A DNA stretch of 64,000 nucleotides from Arthrobacter alpinus (GCF_001445575.1 NZ_CP013200.1:2542001-2606000), one strand, 5' to 3'; positions 27,026 to 36,833 are shown, numbered from the stretch's first letter. The notes: generated by a model from the sequence alone, not told the origin. Translations and numbers: made by a program.

Positions 27026-28060
27026 TCAGGGGGTCATTAGATGCACGGCACCCAGGGCCAGCGAGGCGATGAGTACCCAGGCGCACATGGCCATGATGGT
27101 GGCGCGGAGCCCGGTCTGCAGAAGTTCCCGGACCTGGACGCTGGAACCCAGGCCAAAGAGCGCAGCGCCGAGGGCAATATCCTGTGCCAGGGCACCGCCT
27201 TCAATGACCATCTCCGGCAGCCACCCCGTACTGCGCAGGGCAGCCAGCAGCAAGAAGCCCACCACGAACAGGGGGATGACCGGCGGAAACTTGCCCGTAC
27301 TGGCTAGATTCTTGTGGCGGCGCCGTTCCATTGTTCCGGCTACACCAACAATGGGAGCCAGCAGCACCACACGCGTCAACTTAATGACCACGGCTGCACT
27401 GAGCGCAACGCTTCCGGCGGTTTGTGCGGTGGCCACTACCTGCCCTACGTCGTGTACGCCCGCCCCTACCCACTGACCAAACTGCAGGGGAGATAGGCCC
27501 AGTGGGTGCATGAGAAGCGGAAGCACGCCAATGGCAAGCGTCCCGCACAGGGTCACGAGAGCCACAGGAAGTACTGTGTCCTCGTGTTTGGTGCCCTTGA
27601 CGGCCGCCATGGCTCCAATAGCTGAGGCGCCACAAATTGAAAAGCCGGTGGCAATCAACAGTGACGTTTCGCTCTCGAGTCGGAACAGCTTCCCCAACGC
27701 GTAGGTGCCGGCAAAACTCAGCAGTACCACTGCCACCACCAGAGCCACGCTAGTCCAGCCCAGATCCATAATGTCGGCCATGCTGAGCTTGAGACCGAGA
27801 AAAACGATGCCAACTCGCATCAGATGTTTCCCAGCAAAGTTCAGCCCCGCGCGCCACGGGCCTTGGCACCAGGCCGAGGAGCCGGGCACGTTGACGGCAG
27901 CAATGCCCAGAACGACGGCGACAGTCATGGCAGGCAACATCGGCACCAGGGCATGGACCAGAAGGGAAACAGCTACTGCCGCGAGTGCGGCCGCCAGTCC
28001 CGGCCCCAGTGTTCGCAGCGATGATGCGAAAGCCGGCCCGCCGCCGTCGTGCTTTACCAC
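27026..28060 (-). CDS. YeiH-family (UPF0324) putative sulfate exporter
   Basis: A 344-residue integral membrane protein with about ten helices. Family blocks are RVGIVFLGLKLSMADIMDLGW, SLLIATGFSICGASAIGAMAAV, VVLPVALVTLCGTLAIGVLPLL and FGQWVGAGVHDVGQVVATAQ. The ICGASAI and GAGVHDVGQVVAT motifs are diagnostic. Members have been proposed to export sulfate or related anions; this is not proven here. The start overlaps the end of the next SDR-like gene by 7 bp, so the two are likely cotranscribed. Confidence 0.9.
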   Translation of the reverse strand: MVKHDGGGPAFASSLRTLGPGLAAALAAVAVSLLVHALVPMLPAMTVAVVLGIAAVNVPGSSAWCQGPWRAGLNFAGKHLMRVGIVFLGLKLSMADIMDLGWTSVALVVAVVLLSFAGTYALGKLFRLESETSLLIATGFSICGASAIGAMAAVKGTKHEDTVLPVALVTLCGTLAIGVLPLLMHPLGLSPLQFGQWVGAGVHDVGQVVATAQTAGSVALSAAVVIKLTRVVLLAPIVGVAGTMERRRHKNLASTGKFPPVIPLFVVGFLLLAALRSTGWLPEMVIEGGALAQDIALGAALFGLGSSVQVRELLQTGLRATIMAMCAWVLIASLALGAVHLMTP

Positions 28061-29493
28061 GGGCTGGGTTTGTAGTCCTTCAGGAAGACCCCGTACTGGT
28101 CTTCGCCGGATTCACCCATGACGATGGGATCGTAAACGCGCGCGGCGCCATCCACCAGGTCCAAGGGAGCATGGAAGCCCTCTTCGGCCAGGCGCACCTT
28201 GGTGAAGTGCGGGCGTTCGTCGGTGATCCAGCCGGTGTCTACGGCTGTCATGAGGATGCCGTCAGTGTCGAGCATTTCCTTGGCGCTGGTGCGGGTCAGC
28301 ATGTTCAGCGCGGCCTTGGCCATGTTGGTGTGCGGGTGTCCGGGGCCTTTGTAGGCGCGGGAGAACTGGCCCTCCATGGCGGAGACGTTCACAATGTACT
28401 TGCGCTCAGCTGTGGACGCCTGCAGGGCAGGGCGAAGACGGGAAACGAGCAGGAACGGAGCAGTGACGTTGCAGAGCTGAACTTCAAGCATCTCCAGCGG
28501 ATCTACCTGATCAATCACCTGGGTCCAGCTGTTGAGCGCGGCCACATCGGGAACCAGACCACCAGCATCAATGGCGGTGCCGGCTTCAATGCGCTCCAAG
28601 GACGCCGATCCCATGGAGAGTGCGAGTGCGGCGATTTCGTTGCCGCCCATCTGGGGGTGTTCCATCATTTGCGTGGCCAAGGCCAGCGGGTGCTTGTCGT
28701 GAGCGTGGCCAAAGGTGACCAGCTCAGGCATGGGCAAGTCCGTGGGCAGCTCTTCCAGCTCAGCATCAACCAGGGGCTTGTAAGCGTTGCCGGAACGGCG
28801 AACTGTCTGGGCGGCATTGTTGATGATGATGTCCAGCGGGCCGGCTTCGATCAGGGAGTCCGTCAAGGCCACAACCTGGGTGGGGTCACGCAGATCGATT
28901 CCAACCACGCGGAGGCGGTGGAGCCATTCGCTGCTGTCCTCCATCGCGGCGAAGCGACGTGCCGCATCCTTGGGGAAGCGTGTGGTGATAGTAGTGTGTG
29001 CGCCGTCGCGAAGCAGACGCAGGGCAATGTACATGCCGATCTTTGCCCGGCCGCCGGTCAGCAGCGCGCGTTTTCCGCTGAGGTCAGTGCGCGCATCGCG
29101 TTTGGAATGGTTAAACGCAGCGCAGTCGGGGCACAGCTGGTGGTAGAAGGCATCCACCTGCGTGTAGTGCTGCTTGCAGATGTAGCACGGACGGGAACGT
29201 TGCAGCGTCCCCGCCGTGTCACCTGTCGTTGAAGGTTTGAGCTTGTTCCCCCGGGTCTCATCGTCAATGCGGTCCGGTGCCGCCGTGGCGGTCAACGCGA
29301 TAACGGCCTTGTCGGCGTCATTGATGGCATCACGCTTGACGTTGCGACGGTGCCGCTTGACGGCTTTGAACATCTTGCCCGTAGCTCGGCGAACCGAAAC
29401 GTAGTCAGGATGTTCTTCGTCGTAGACATGGATGTTCTCCAAAACCTTGAGACAATTTTGGATTTCTTCAGGGGTTAGATCGGGGGCGCTCAC
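28054..29493 (-). CDS. SDR-like oxidoreductase with N-terminal zinc ribbon
   Basis: The 479-residue protein has three parts: a helical N-terminus, a zinc-ribbon-like element [19 protein letters not shown] (followed by PDC) at about 140-162, and a Rossmann SDR domain. The NAD motif is [13 protein letters not shown] and NNAAQ is present. The usual active-site Tyr of YxxxK is Thr here (THTNMAK around the expected site), although a Ser (NVSAMEG) and the Lys are kept. A long insert lies in the middle. Similar proteins exist in actinobacteria and fungi without a known function. It precedes the YeiH-type gene and follows glgC with a 4-bp overlap. Confidence 0.82.
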   Translation of the reverse strand: MSAPDLTPEEIQNCLKVLENIHVYDEEHPDYVSVRRATGKMFKAVKRHRRNVKRDAINDADKAVIALTATAAPDRIDDETRGNKLKPSTTGDTAGTLQRSRPCYICKQHYTQVDAFYHQLCPDCAAFNHSKRDARTDLSGKRALLTGGRAKIGMYIALRLLRDGAHTTITTRFPKDAARRFAAMEDSSEWLHRLRVVGIDLRDPTQVVALTDSLIEAGPLDIIINNAAQTVRRSGNAYKPLVDAELEELPTDLPMPELVTFGHAHDKHPLALATQMMEHPQMGGNEIAALALSMGSASLERIEAGTAIDAGGLVPDVAALNSWTQVIDQVDPLEMLEVQLCNVTAPFLLVSRLRPALQASTAERKYIVNVSAMEGQFSRAYKGPGHPHTNMAKAALNMLTRTSAKEMLDTDGILMTAVDTGWITDERPHFTKVRLAEEGFHAPLDLVDGAARVYDPIVMGESGEDQYGVFLKDYKPSPW

Positions 29494-31010
29494 CCAACAA
29501 TGTTAGCCTCTTTACCGTCACCGACTGACCCGCTGGTGGCCGAGCCGCTGGGGCTCGACTCGTCGGGGCTCGACTCATTGGGGACCGAGCCGTTGGTGGC
29601 TGACCCGCTGGGGACCGAGCTGATAGCCGAGATCTGGTTCTCCACTACCTTGTCGACCGTCTCCTTGGCTACCTTGCCCAAACCAATGGCCAATTCGAGC
29701 GCCTCGGGGATCTCCGCAGCTGCGGCTAGGGCAAGTTCCTTCTCCCGGGCATCCGGAGGCGAAACGATCTGGCCCTTGCTCAACACCGTCAGTCCTGACT
29801 CAGTGATGGTGAAACCGCGTGCCCTGTCCAGCTCCGGATCTACACCAATCGTGGCGCCGGCCGGGATCTTGACGTTCTTATCGATGATGGCGCGGCGTAC
29901 CACGGCTCCTGCCCCAACAGAGACTTTGTCCATGAGGACAGAATTCTGAACGCGGGCACCTGCGGCAACGTAAACGTCATTGGAGAGCACGGAGCTCTCT
30001 ACGACGCCGCCCGAGACCACGACGCCGGGGGCGACGATGGAATCAAGCGCGGTCCCTACCGAGTTGTGCTCTCCACGGACAAACTTTGCCGGCGGCGAGG
30101 TGGTGTTCCGTGTGAAAATCGGCCAGGCCCGGTTGTACAGGTTGAAGATCGGAACAGGCGAGATCAGATCCATATGAGCGTCGTAGTAGGAATCGATGGT
30201 CCCCACATCACGCCAGTAATTGCGATCTCGGTCGTTGGCATCCGGGATGTCATTCGTGGAGAAATCGTAGACAAACGCTTCGTTACGGTTGACGAAGTAG
30301 GGGATGATGTCCCCGCCCATGTCATTCTTGGTGTCTTCCTTGACGGCATCTTGCTCCAGAGCTTCGACCAAGGCGTCAGCATCAAAGACATAATTTCCCA
30401 TGGAAGCCAGGAACTGATCAGGTGCATCGGGCAGACCCGGAGTCGATTCCGGTTTCTCAACGAAAGCTGAAATCTTGTGCGCGCCGACCGCACCGTCGAT
30501 CGCTGCCTCATCGATCTCAATGACACCAAATTGGTCAGCGAGCTCCAACGGTTGGCGAACCGCGGCAACAGTGGCGCGGGCACCGGAGGCAATATGGCTT
30601 TGCACCATCTGCTCAAAATCCATGCGGTAAACGTGATCGGCACCGACCACAACCACAATGTCAGGCTCGGCATCGCCGATCAGGTTTAGAGACTGGTAGA
30701 TGGCGTTGGCGCTGCCCAGGAACCAGCTTTTGCCGCGGCGCTGCTGTGCCGGCACCGAGGCAACGTAGTTGCCCAGTTGCGTGGACATGCGCCAAGTTTC
30801 TGAAATGTGACGGTCTAGGCTGTGGGATTTGTATTGCGTCAACACAACAATTTTGAAATAACCCGAATTCGCCAAGTTAGACAAAGCGAAATCGACCAAA
30901 CGGAATCCGGCGAAAGGAACAGCCGGTTTTGCGCGGTCTGCTGTCAAGGGCATCAATCTTTTACCCTCACCGCCTGCTAACACGATCGCCAGAACTTTCT
31001 TTACTGACAT
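29490..31010 (-). CDS. glgC: Glucose-1-phosphate adenylyltransferase
   Basis: GlgC makes ADP-glucose for glycogen or maltose-phosphate pathways. The start motif [24 protein letters not shown] includes the nucleotide-binding loop and regulatory Arg/Lys. [18 protein letters not shown] is the glucose-1-phosphate site, followed by left-handed beta-helix hexapeptides. I start at ATG 31010 ([10 protein letters not shown]). The protein is longer than usual (506 versus about 405-430 residues). The extra ~80 residues are a helical stretch and a Ser/Gly/Pro/Asn-rich tail ([18 protein letters not shown]). It is divergent from glgA. Confidence 0.95.
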   Translation of the reverse strand: MSVKKVLAIVLAGGEGKRLMPLTADRAKPAVPFAGFRLVDFALSNLANSGYFKIVVLTQYKSHSLDRHISETWRMSTQLGNYVASVPAQQRRGKSWFLGSANAIYQSLNLIGDAEPDIVVVVGADHVYRMDFEQMVQSHIASGARATVAAVRQPLELADQFGVIEIDEAAIDGAVGAHKISAFVEKPESTPGLPDAPDQFLASMGNYVFDADALVEALEQDAVKEDTKNDMGGDIIPYFVNRNEAFVYDFSTNDIPDANDRDRNYWRDVGTIDSYYDAHMDLISPVPIFNLYNRAWPIFTRNTTSPPAKFVRGEHNSVGTALDSIVAPGVVVSGGVVESSVLSNDVYVAAGARVQNSVLMDKVSVGAGAVVRRAIIDKNVKIPAGATIGVDPELDRARGFTITESGLTVLSKGQIVSPPDAREKELALAAAAEIPEALELAIGLGKVAKETVDKVVENQISAISSVPSGSATNGSVPNESSPDESSPSGSATSGSVGDGKEANIVG

Positions 31011-31114
31011 GACCAACCTCCGACAGCTTGAATGGTGCACCTTGCGATGACTTTGTATGAGTCACAACAACTTCACACTAGAACAAATGTGTCCCGACAG
31101 ACTACCTTGAGAGT

Positions 31115-32317
31115 GTGCGTATCGACATTGTGACAAAAGAGTTTCCGCCCGAGATTTATGGAGGAGCCGGCGTGCATGTGGCCGAGCTCAGCCGTGTCTT
31201 GGCAGCTAAAGCAGATTTGCATGTGCATGCATTTGGGAAGGAACGGGAGAATGATTTTCATGGCGCAAATGTGACGTCATATGAAAATCTCCCGGAGCTT
31301 TCAGAAGCCAATGCCGCCGTGCAGACATTGGGCGTGGATTTGCAGGTGGTTTCGGCCATCGCGGGATCAGATGTGGTGCATTCACACACCTGGTACGCGA
31401 ACATGGCTGGCCATATCGCCTCTTTGCTCCACGGCATCCCGCATGTGCTCAGCGCTCACAGCCTGGAGCCCCTGCGCCCGTGGAAAGCAGAGCAATTGGG
31501 CGGCGGCTACGCTGTTTCTTCATGGGTCGAAAAGACCGCCTATGAAGCTGCCGCCGCGATCATTGCCGTCTCGGACGGCATGCGCCAAGACATTCTGCGC
31601 AGCTACCCCGACGTGGATCCAGCCAAGGTTAAGGTCATTCACAACGGCATTGACGTCGAGGCATGGCAGCGGGATGAGAAGGACGACGTCGTCCGTTCCC
31701 TTGGCATTGATCCGGACCGTCCCAGCGTGGTTTGGGTGGGTCGCGTAACGCGCCAGAAGGGTGTGCCTTACCTTTTGAAGGCGGCCGCGGCGTTGCCTCC
31801 CGAGGTGCAGCTGGTGTTGTGCGCCGGTGCCGCTGACACTCCTGCGCTCGGTGCTGAAGTCAATGAGCTCATTGAAGGCTTGAAGGCCCAGCGCGACGGT
31901 GTCATTGTCATCGAGCGCATGCTGCCCCGGGCCGAGCTGATTCAGGTCCTCAGCCATGCAACAGTGTTCGCTTGCCCGTCCATCTACGAGCCCTTGGGCA
32001 TTGTGAATCTGGAAGCCATGGCGTGCGGCGCTGCTGTGGTTGCCAGTGCTACCGGCGGCATCCCCGAAGTTGTGGCCCATGGTGAGACTGGCCTGCTGGT
32101 TCCGCTCGAGCAGGTTGGCGACGGCACCGGAACCCCGTTGGACCCGGAGAAATTTGTTGCCGACTTTGCTGCGGCCATGATCGAGGTTGTCAACGATCCT
32201 GCCCGTGCACGAGCCATGGGGGAGAAGGGGCGCCAACGCGCCAAGGACCACTTCTCGTGGGAATCGATTGTTGAGCAGACGCTCGATGTATACAAGAGTG
32301 TGCTTCCACAAGCGTAG
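31115..32317 (+). CDS. glgA: Glycogen synthase / ADP-glucose glycosyltransferase (GT4, actinobacterial GlgA)
   Basis: The 400-residue GT4 enzyme transfers glucose from ADP-glucose. N-terminal motif EFPPEIYGGAGVHVAELS with the sugar-binding loop, then HSHTWYANMAGH, and the C-terminal E-x7-E region YEPLGIVNLEAMACGAAVV. Actinobacterial GlgA/GlgM of this size makes either glycogen or maltose-1-phosphate; sequence alone does not decide. The start is GTG (VRIDIVTKEF). It faces glgC across about 100 bp that must contain both promoters. A perfect hairpin terminator follows. Confidence 0.94.
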   Translation: MRIDIVTKEFPPEIYGGAGVHVAELSRVLAAKADLHVHAFGKERENDFHGANVTSYENLPELSEANAAVQTLGVDLQVVSAIAGSDVVHSHTWYANMAGHIASLLHGIPHVLSAHSLEPLRPWKAEQLGGGYAVSSWVEKTAYEAAAAIIAVSDGMRQDILRSYPDVDPAKVKVIHNGIDVEAWQRDEKDDVVRSLGIDPDRPSVVWVGRVTRQKGVPYLLKAAAALPPEVQLVLCAGAADTPALGAEVNELIEGLKAQRDGVIVIERMLPRAELIQVLSHATVFACPSIYEPLGIVNLEAMACGAAVVASATGGIPEVVAHGETGLLVPLEQVGDGTGTPLDPEKFVADFAAAMIEVVNDPARARAMGEKGRQRAKDHFSWESIVEQTLDVYKSVLPQA

Positions 32318-32342
32318 TTCTAACTCTCATTGTCCAGCAGTT

Positions 32343-32380
32343 AGAGAGAGGCCCCGATCCTATGATCGGGGCCTCTCTCT
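32343..32380. terminator. Perfect 17-bp bidirectional terminator
   Basis: agagagaggccccgatc (32343-32359) pairs fully with 32364-32380 around a ctat loop. It lies 25 bp after the glgA stop and 26 bp before the end of the convergent HNH gene, so it can stop both transcripts. Confidence 0.9.
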
Positions 32381-32405
32381 TTGGGTTGTTCGAGGTACGC
32401 CGTGG

Positions 32406-34946
32406 TCACTGGTTTTTGGTGAGTCCGCGGTGGAAGCGGTTGCGGCGTTTGGTTTGGGTGGGATCGATGGCCCAGGGCGGGGTGTACCAGGGGGTGCCGC
32501 TTACGAGGGCGAGTTGCCAGTCGCTGTGGTGGAGCAGCGTGTGGTGGGGTTCGCAGACGAGCGCGGCATTGTTCAGGTTGGTTTCTCCGCCTTCTTGCCA
32601 GGGGATTATGTGGTGGGCTTCGCACCACGTGGCGGGGGCTTTGCAGTCGGGGAAAGAACAGCCAAGGTCACGGGCGTACAGGAGTTTGCGTTGAGCGGGT
32701 GTGAAGAGGCGTTGGGTGCGGCCAGCATTAATGATGGTTTGTCCTTGGCCATAGACGAAGCGAGTGGTTTCGGGATCACAGAGTGATTGGTCGAAGAGGT
32801 GCAGGGGGACCGGGCCGCTGTGGGTCGTGTAGGCAGTGCCAGTGCCGTTGGTCCGATGGAGGTCTTCTTCGCTGCAGCTGATGATGAGTTGTGTTTTCAG
32901 CCCGCCGTTTTGGGGGAGTTGACCGGTGCGGGCTGCAAGTTTTACGCAGGAGATCAGACCATCGAGGAGCTTTTGCCCGTGGGTGCGGGTATCTTTCACA
33001 GCTGGGTCGGTACTGGTGGGATCGATCGGGTCGAAGAGGTCTGGTTCGTCTGTTCTGTTGCTTCCGTCAGCGTGTGCGGGGATTCTGGGGAGCTCGCCGC
33101 TCCCTGGCGCCGGGACGGTGATGCCGTTGACGAGGTGTGGCCAAGGTTCTGCCTCGTCTTCTCCGGTGTCGTTCATCTCGGGTTCGTCGAGTCCGCGGCT
33201 GTCCCAGCCGGGACCGAAGCCATCCTCGGCGTTTGGTTCTGGCCCCGGGTCTGGTTCTGGGCCTGGATCGGTGGCAGGGGCAGGGGCAGGTTCCGGCGCT
33301 GGCGCGTCAGGCTCCCGCCCGGGCGCGGGTGCGTCGGATTCCCGCTCCAGTTCAGTTTCGGGGTAGGGCTCCCAAGTGGCGAAGTCATCCGTGGTGGGAA
33401 TGGGGTTCCAGCCGGTGGTAGTGGGTTTGGTGGTGAACCAGAACCAAGGATCGCCGGGATAGCAGGGTGGGACCGCGTTTTCGGGTGCTTCTGGAGGGCG
33501 GGGCGGTACTTCCCAAGGTTCTAGCCGGCGTCGCCATCCGTTGCCCAGTAATTCAGGCACGGTATGTGTTGATCCGGGCGTGGGTGCTTGCGGTTGGGCT
33601 GCTGATTCTGGAGATTCAGGGGACTCTTGGTTAAGCGGTGGCGGTGCTGTTTCGGGCGGGGAGGTCGACGTTTCTGTTGAGCACGGGCCCGGCTGTGCTG
33701 TTCCAAGGTCCTCGGGGTCCGACGGTGACTGTGATGAGACTTGTGGGTTGCTGGGTCGATCAGAATCAGAATCAGAATCAGAATCAGAGTAAAAGTAAGA
33801 GCCCGAGCCAGAATCTGGGGCCGGGGCGTTGCCGTTGCTGTCACTTCCACCGGGGCCCCTGCCACTGACACCGGTGCCTGCGCTGAAGAGCGTCGCGGCA
33901 TCATGGAGCATACCGACCAGGGAGCTTTGCCCAACGCATTGCGGTTCTGGCCCAGCACTGGTGCTGGTGCCGCCCGTGACGTTTTCGGCGCTGCCATCAC
34001 CGGTGCGGTGGCAGTCATCGTCGACGTCTGTTTGGGGGCTGGCGTCCATGCCCTGGTCAGGTACGTCGTTGGAGTCGTTGGAGTCGTTGGAGTCGTTGGA
34101 GTCGTTGTTGAGAGTGTCGATGTTGGTGTGTTTGTTGGGGTTGGTGGTGAAGCCGATCAAGGCGATGAGTTGTTCGTACTGTTCGATGGTGCAGGCCCCG
34201 TGGATGGAGACGAGGCCACGGCGGGCTTGACGGAAGAAGAGGCCTTGTTTGGCTTTCAGGTCGGCCGTGCTGGGTTTGTTTCCATCGGGGTCAAGATTGG
34301 CCATGATTCGGTTGCCTAGATGGCGTATTGAGTCTGGTCCTTGGGACGCGGCGGCGTTGATCAGAAATTCTTCGACTTCGGTGTTTTCTTCCTCGGTGAT
34401 GCGTCCGTTGCCGGCCAGCCGGGTGGCTTCCTCCAAGTAGTGGGAGATAGTCAGGGCGCGTTCCTGAGACAGTGTCCCGTTGAATAACGCCTGGCTCAGA
34501 GCGGGGTGCGAGGTGGGCGCGATGGCTCCGGTGATGGTGTCGATGTTAGGTAATACCTGCTTGGCCAGGTGGATCCTGCGGCTGGCCTCGGTGGCGCTGA
34601 GGTGCAGCGACTGGACAAGCAATGCCACCGAACTTGTTGCTCCGGTCTCCGCGTACCTGCCAGCACTTGCGCGTTGGTCCTGATCCCCGGCGGACTGTAC
34701 TGCTAGGGCATGCCCGTAGCGCAGCAACTTCTCCAAGTCCTGGGACCATTGGCGACTCTCGCGATCAGACATGGCGCCTACATCCACACCAAACGTGGAC
34801 CCGGCTCCCGGTGTATCGCTACTAGCACCAGCAGCCTGGGCGGCCATGGCGTGGACGAGGTTGAGGAGCTGGTGGACGTGATCACCAACCCGCAAAGCCT
34901 CTGGAAAGGGAACCGATTCAACCGGCGTCCCTGCCATTGTATCCAT
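32406..34946 (-). CDS. DUF222/HNH endonuclease-domain protein with repetitive middle
   Basis: The 846-residue protein has an N-terminal DUF222 (13E12-repeat) domain, with ASRRIHLAKQVLPN and LSQALFNGTLSQERALTISHYLEEA. The long low-complexity middle (about residues 280-650) has NDSNDSNDSNDS and DSDSDSDSDS runs and many Pro/Glu/Gly/Ser. A C-terminal HNH nuclease domain follows (CSFPDCKAPATWCEAHH, then GGETNLNNAALVCEPHH). Such proteins are frequent in Arthrobacter-like genomes, often in several copies, and their role is not known. ATG 34946 or 34937 may be the start; no Shine-Dalgarno is visible, so leaderless translation is possible. Confidence 0.88.
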   Translation of the reverse strand: MDTMAGTPVESVPFPEALRVGDHVHQLLNLVHAMAAQAAGASSDTPGAGSTFGVDVGAMSDRESRQWSQDLEKLLRYGHALAVQSAGDQDQRASAGRYAETGATSSVALLVQSLHLSATEASRRIHLAKQVLPNIDTITGAIAPTSHPALSQALFNGTLSQERALTISHYLEEATRLAGNGRITEEENTEVEEFLINAAASQGPDSIRHLGNRIMANLDPDGNKPSTADLKAKQGLFFRQARRGLVSIHGACTIEQYEQLIALIGFTTNPNKHTNIDTLNNDSNDSNDSNDSNDVPDQGMDASPQTDVDDDCHRTGDGSAENVTGGTSTSAGPEPQCVGQSSLVGMLHDAATLFSAGTGVSGRGPGGSDSNGNAPAPDSGSGSYFYSDSDSDSDSDRPSNPQVSSQSPSDPEDLGTAQPGPCSTETSTSPPETAPPPLNQESPESPESAAQPQAPTPGSTHTVPELLGNGWRRRLEPWEVPPRPPEAPENAVPPCYPGDPWFWFTTKPTTTGWNPIPTTDDFATWEPYPETELERESDAPAPGREPDAPAPEPAPAPATDPGPEPDPGPEPNAEDGFGPGWDSRGLDEPEMNDTGEDEAEPWPHLVNGITVPAPGSGELPRIPAHADGSNRTDEPDLFDPIDPTSTDPAVKDTRTHGQKLLDGLISCVKLAARTGQLPQNGGLKTQLIISCSEEDLHRTNGTGTAYTTHSGPVPLHLFDQSLCDPETTRFVYGQGQTIINAGRTQRLFTPAQRKLLYARDLGCSFPDCKAPATWCEAHHIIPWQEGGETNLNNAALVCEPHHTLLHHSDWQLALVSGTPWYTPPWAIDPTQTKRRNRFHRGLTKNQ
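33759..33788. repeat. Hexanucleotide repeat (atcaga)5 inside the HNH gene
   Basis: Five exact copies of atcaga in a row encode alternating Ser-Asp on the minus strand. Copy changes keep the frame and would only change the length of the Ser-Asp run. Confidence 0.9.
34065..34107. repeat. 9-bp repeat (gtcgttgga, 4 copies plus a partial) inside the HNH gene
   Basis: Four exact copies and a partial fifth encode Asn-Asp-Ser repeats on the minus strand. Being a multiple of three, it can vary in number without breaking the gene. Confidence 0.9.
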
Positions 34947-35171
34947 ACATATATTCTAATTGGGCCCCTTGACACTCAAAAGGCGCAGCAACCCAATTGG
35001 GCATAAGCAACCACTTGAACGCCCTGTGGAGGAAGCATGGGCGCGTTCCTAGTGGATGGGTGTGGATAACGTGGTGGCATGTTTTGCGGGTGCCCTGTAT
35101 TTTGGAACCAAGCCAGCCACAACGGTTTCAACGGGGAAACCGCTGCCACGCGGCAGACTTGGGGATAGGCG
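34947..35171. promoter_or_regulatory. Divergent region between the HNH gene and the DUF6318 lipoprotein gene
   Basis: This AT-richer stretch has a perfect palindrome cccaattggg (34992-35001) and a direct repeat aattgggc at 34958-34965 and 34995-35002, 37 bp apart. On the minus strand ttgagt, then 17 bp, then gaatat could be a promoter for the HNH gene. The palindrome may be an operator; no regulator can be named. Confidence 0.35.
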
Positions 35172-35843
35172 ATGCGCCACACCACAGTTGAACAACACGG
35201 CAAGCACAGGGCCACACTGGCGCTTTTGATGGCAGGGGCCCTCGCTCTGGCGGGCTGCTCGTCGTCGCCGAAAACCGCGGGGACGACGCCGCCTGTCTCA
35301 GTGCCTGCAACAAGTGAACCTGCTACGACGACTGCTCCTGCACCCTCCACGGCCGCCGTCTACAAGCCGGCCACGGACAAAGGCCCCGCTGAGAATGTCC
35401 CGGTCCCCGTCCTCCCAGAGAAGGCCAAGGAATTCAGCAAAGAGGGCCTCATAGCCTTTACCAAATATTGGTATTCAACCCTCGGTTACGCCTTCGAAAC
35501 TGGCGATCCCGAACCCATGATGGCCGTCAGCGGGCCGAATTGTCTGACATGCCAGTCAATCGCGAAGATGGTTGTTGCAGGCCATTCTGAGGGGAAATGG
35601 ATTTCGGGCGGAAAAATGGTGCTCGGCTCTCCGGAGGCATCCTTTGTATTGAGTGCTCAAGATGACTACCAGGTGACGGTGATGGCGAGACAGGAGCAAG
35701 TCAAATACTTCAAGGCCGACAAGTCGCTCTCCAAAGACCTCGGAATCGGCATTGCTGAAGGCGACATTCTGGTTGGCGTTTTCCAAGATGACCATTGGCT
35801 GGCACGTACGGTTGAGCACCTCGCGGGAAGCCCGGGGTCATGA
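35172..35843 (+). CDS. DUF6318-family lipoprotein
   Basis: A 223-residue lipoprotein: basic start, hydrophobic helix LALLMAGALALAGC with lipobox LAGC at about residue 30, then a Pro/Thr/Ser/Ala-rich linker. The conserved part begins PVPVLPEKAKEFSKEGLIAFTKYWYSTLGYAFETGDPEPM and contains CLTC, matching the DUF6318 pattern. The ending GDILVGVFQDDHWLARTVEHLAG is also typical. It is surface-anchored by lipidation. The stop overlaps the start of the next secreted protein, so the two probably act together. Function unknown. Confidence 0.83.
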   Translation: MRHTTVEQHGKHRATLALLMAGALALAGCSSSPKTAGTTPPVSVPATSEPATTTAPAPSTAAVYKPATDKGPAENVPVPVLPEKAKEFSKEGLIAFTKYWYSTLGYAFETGDPEPMMAVSGPNCLTCQSIAKMVVAGHSEGKWISGGKMVLGSPEASFVLSAQDDYQVTVMARQEQVKYFKADKSLSKDLGIGIAEGDILVGVFQDDHWLARTVEHLAGSPGS

Positions 35844-36760
35844 GATTCACGACAGTCCTGCGAACCGTTCTCGCGGTGCTACTTTGCTGTGGGTGGATCA
35901 GTGCTGCGGACATATCAAGGGCAGCCGGTCAGCCAGATTTTGAAGGGGATTGGAGAGGCAATGGCGTCGATACAGGTGCCTGGGTCAGCGTCCCTGGAAC
36001 CGGTAATGAGCATACGAAAACGCCAAGCACGGGAGCACAGGACAAATATGTCTATGAAGCCAGACTTGCATGTGCCGACGGTGACGTGACCATTTTCCCT
36101 GCTTGCTCGGTCGTTATGCCTGCCTGTTCTGTGGGTGAAGGAAGAGCTGACGGGAAACCCGGAACCGCAATCTATTGGTACCGGGCTAACAGTAAGGAGC
36201 AAGTGTTGGAATGGTTCTACTTCTCCGGCCCAGAGTGCGTCTTTGGCGAGAAGCCGCGGGATCTGCTTGCTGAGATCGCCGGGCAGATCGCCCGCGAATT
36301 CCAACGCACCCCCATCGTCCCCGCAGAATTCGGCAGCCAGCCGGGCCCGCACACGCTCCGTGGCAAGGAAACCAACGTCTGGGCCAACGCCAATACCCAA
36401 ACCTTCAACCTCACCATGATCGGCCAGAAAGTCACCATCACCGCCACTCCAGCCGCCTACACCTGGAACTACGGCGACGGCACTATCTGGGGTCCTACTC
36501 CAATCCACGGGGCACCCCTGAACAAGGACAGAATTGGCGAACAAACCCAAACCAGTCACGTCTACACCGAAACCGGTCGCCTAGCCATCGGCTTGACCAC
36601 CCACTTCAACGGCACCTACACCGTCAACGGCGGCCCCGAGCTACCCATCCCCGGCCAAGGCAACATCCCCTCAGCATCTCAACCGCTCACCGTCTGGCGC
36701 GCCGAAACCAACCTCTACGCCGACGACTGCATCGTCAACCCCAACGGCATCGGCTGCTGA
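35840..36760 (+). CDS. Secreted protein with PKD-like domain
   Basis: 306 residues with a signal peptide (VLRTVLAVLLCCGWISAA, cleavage expected near residue 23-30). The middle has a cluster of cysteines (ACADGDVTIFPACSVVMPAC). The C-terminal half contains ITATPAAYTWNYGDGTIWG, the WxxGDG pattern of PKD-type beta-sandwich domains, then SHVYTETGRLAIGLTTHFNGTYTVNGG. Two further cysteines (DDC, GC) end the protein. It is translationally coupled to the DUF6318 lipoprotein. I do not know a function. Confidence 0.75.
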   Translation: MRFTTVLRTVLAVLLCCGWISAADISRAAGQPDFEGDWRGNGVDTGAWVSVPGTGNEHTKTPSTGAQDKYVYEARLACADGDVTIFPACSVVMPACSVGEGRADGKPGTAIYWYRANSKEQVLEWFYFSGPECVFGEKPRDLLAEIAGQIAREFQRTPIVPAEFGSQPGPHTLRGKETNVWANANTQTFNLTMIGQKVTITATPAAYTWNYGDGTIWGPTPIHGAPLNKDRIGEQTQTSHVYTETGRLAIGLTTHFNGTYTVNGGPELPIPGQGNIPSASQPLTVWRAETNLYADDCIVNPNGIGC

Positions 36761-36833
36761 CCGGCGGCGTCCCGCCGCCACACCGCCCCCACATCGGAGC
36801 CACACCAGACCTCCCCACCCACCCCTTAACCCA

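Noticed and set aside
32406-33600. Long plus-strand frames opposite the HNH gene
   Set aside because: They mirror its G/C-rich repetitive codons and carry no motif of their own.
32406-34946. HNH gene as part of a mobile element or homing endonuclease
   Set aside because: No terminal repeats, integrase or interrupted host gene; DUF222-HNH genes are common stand-alone genes in this group.
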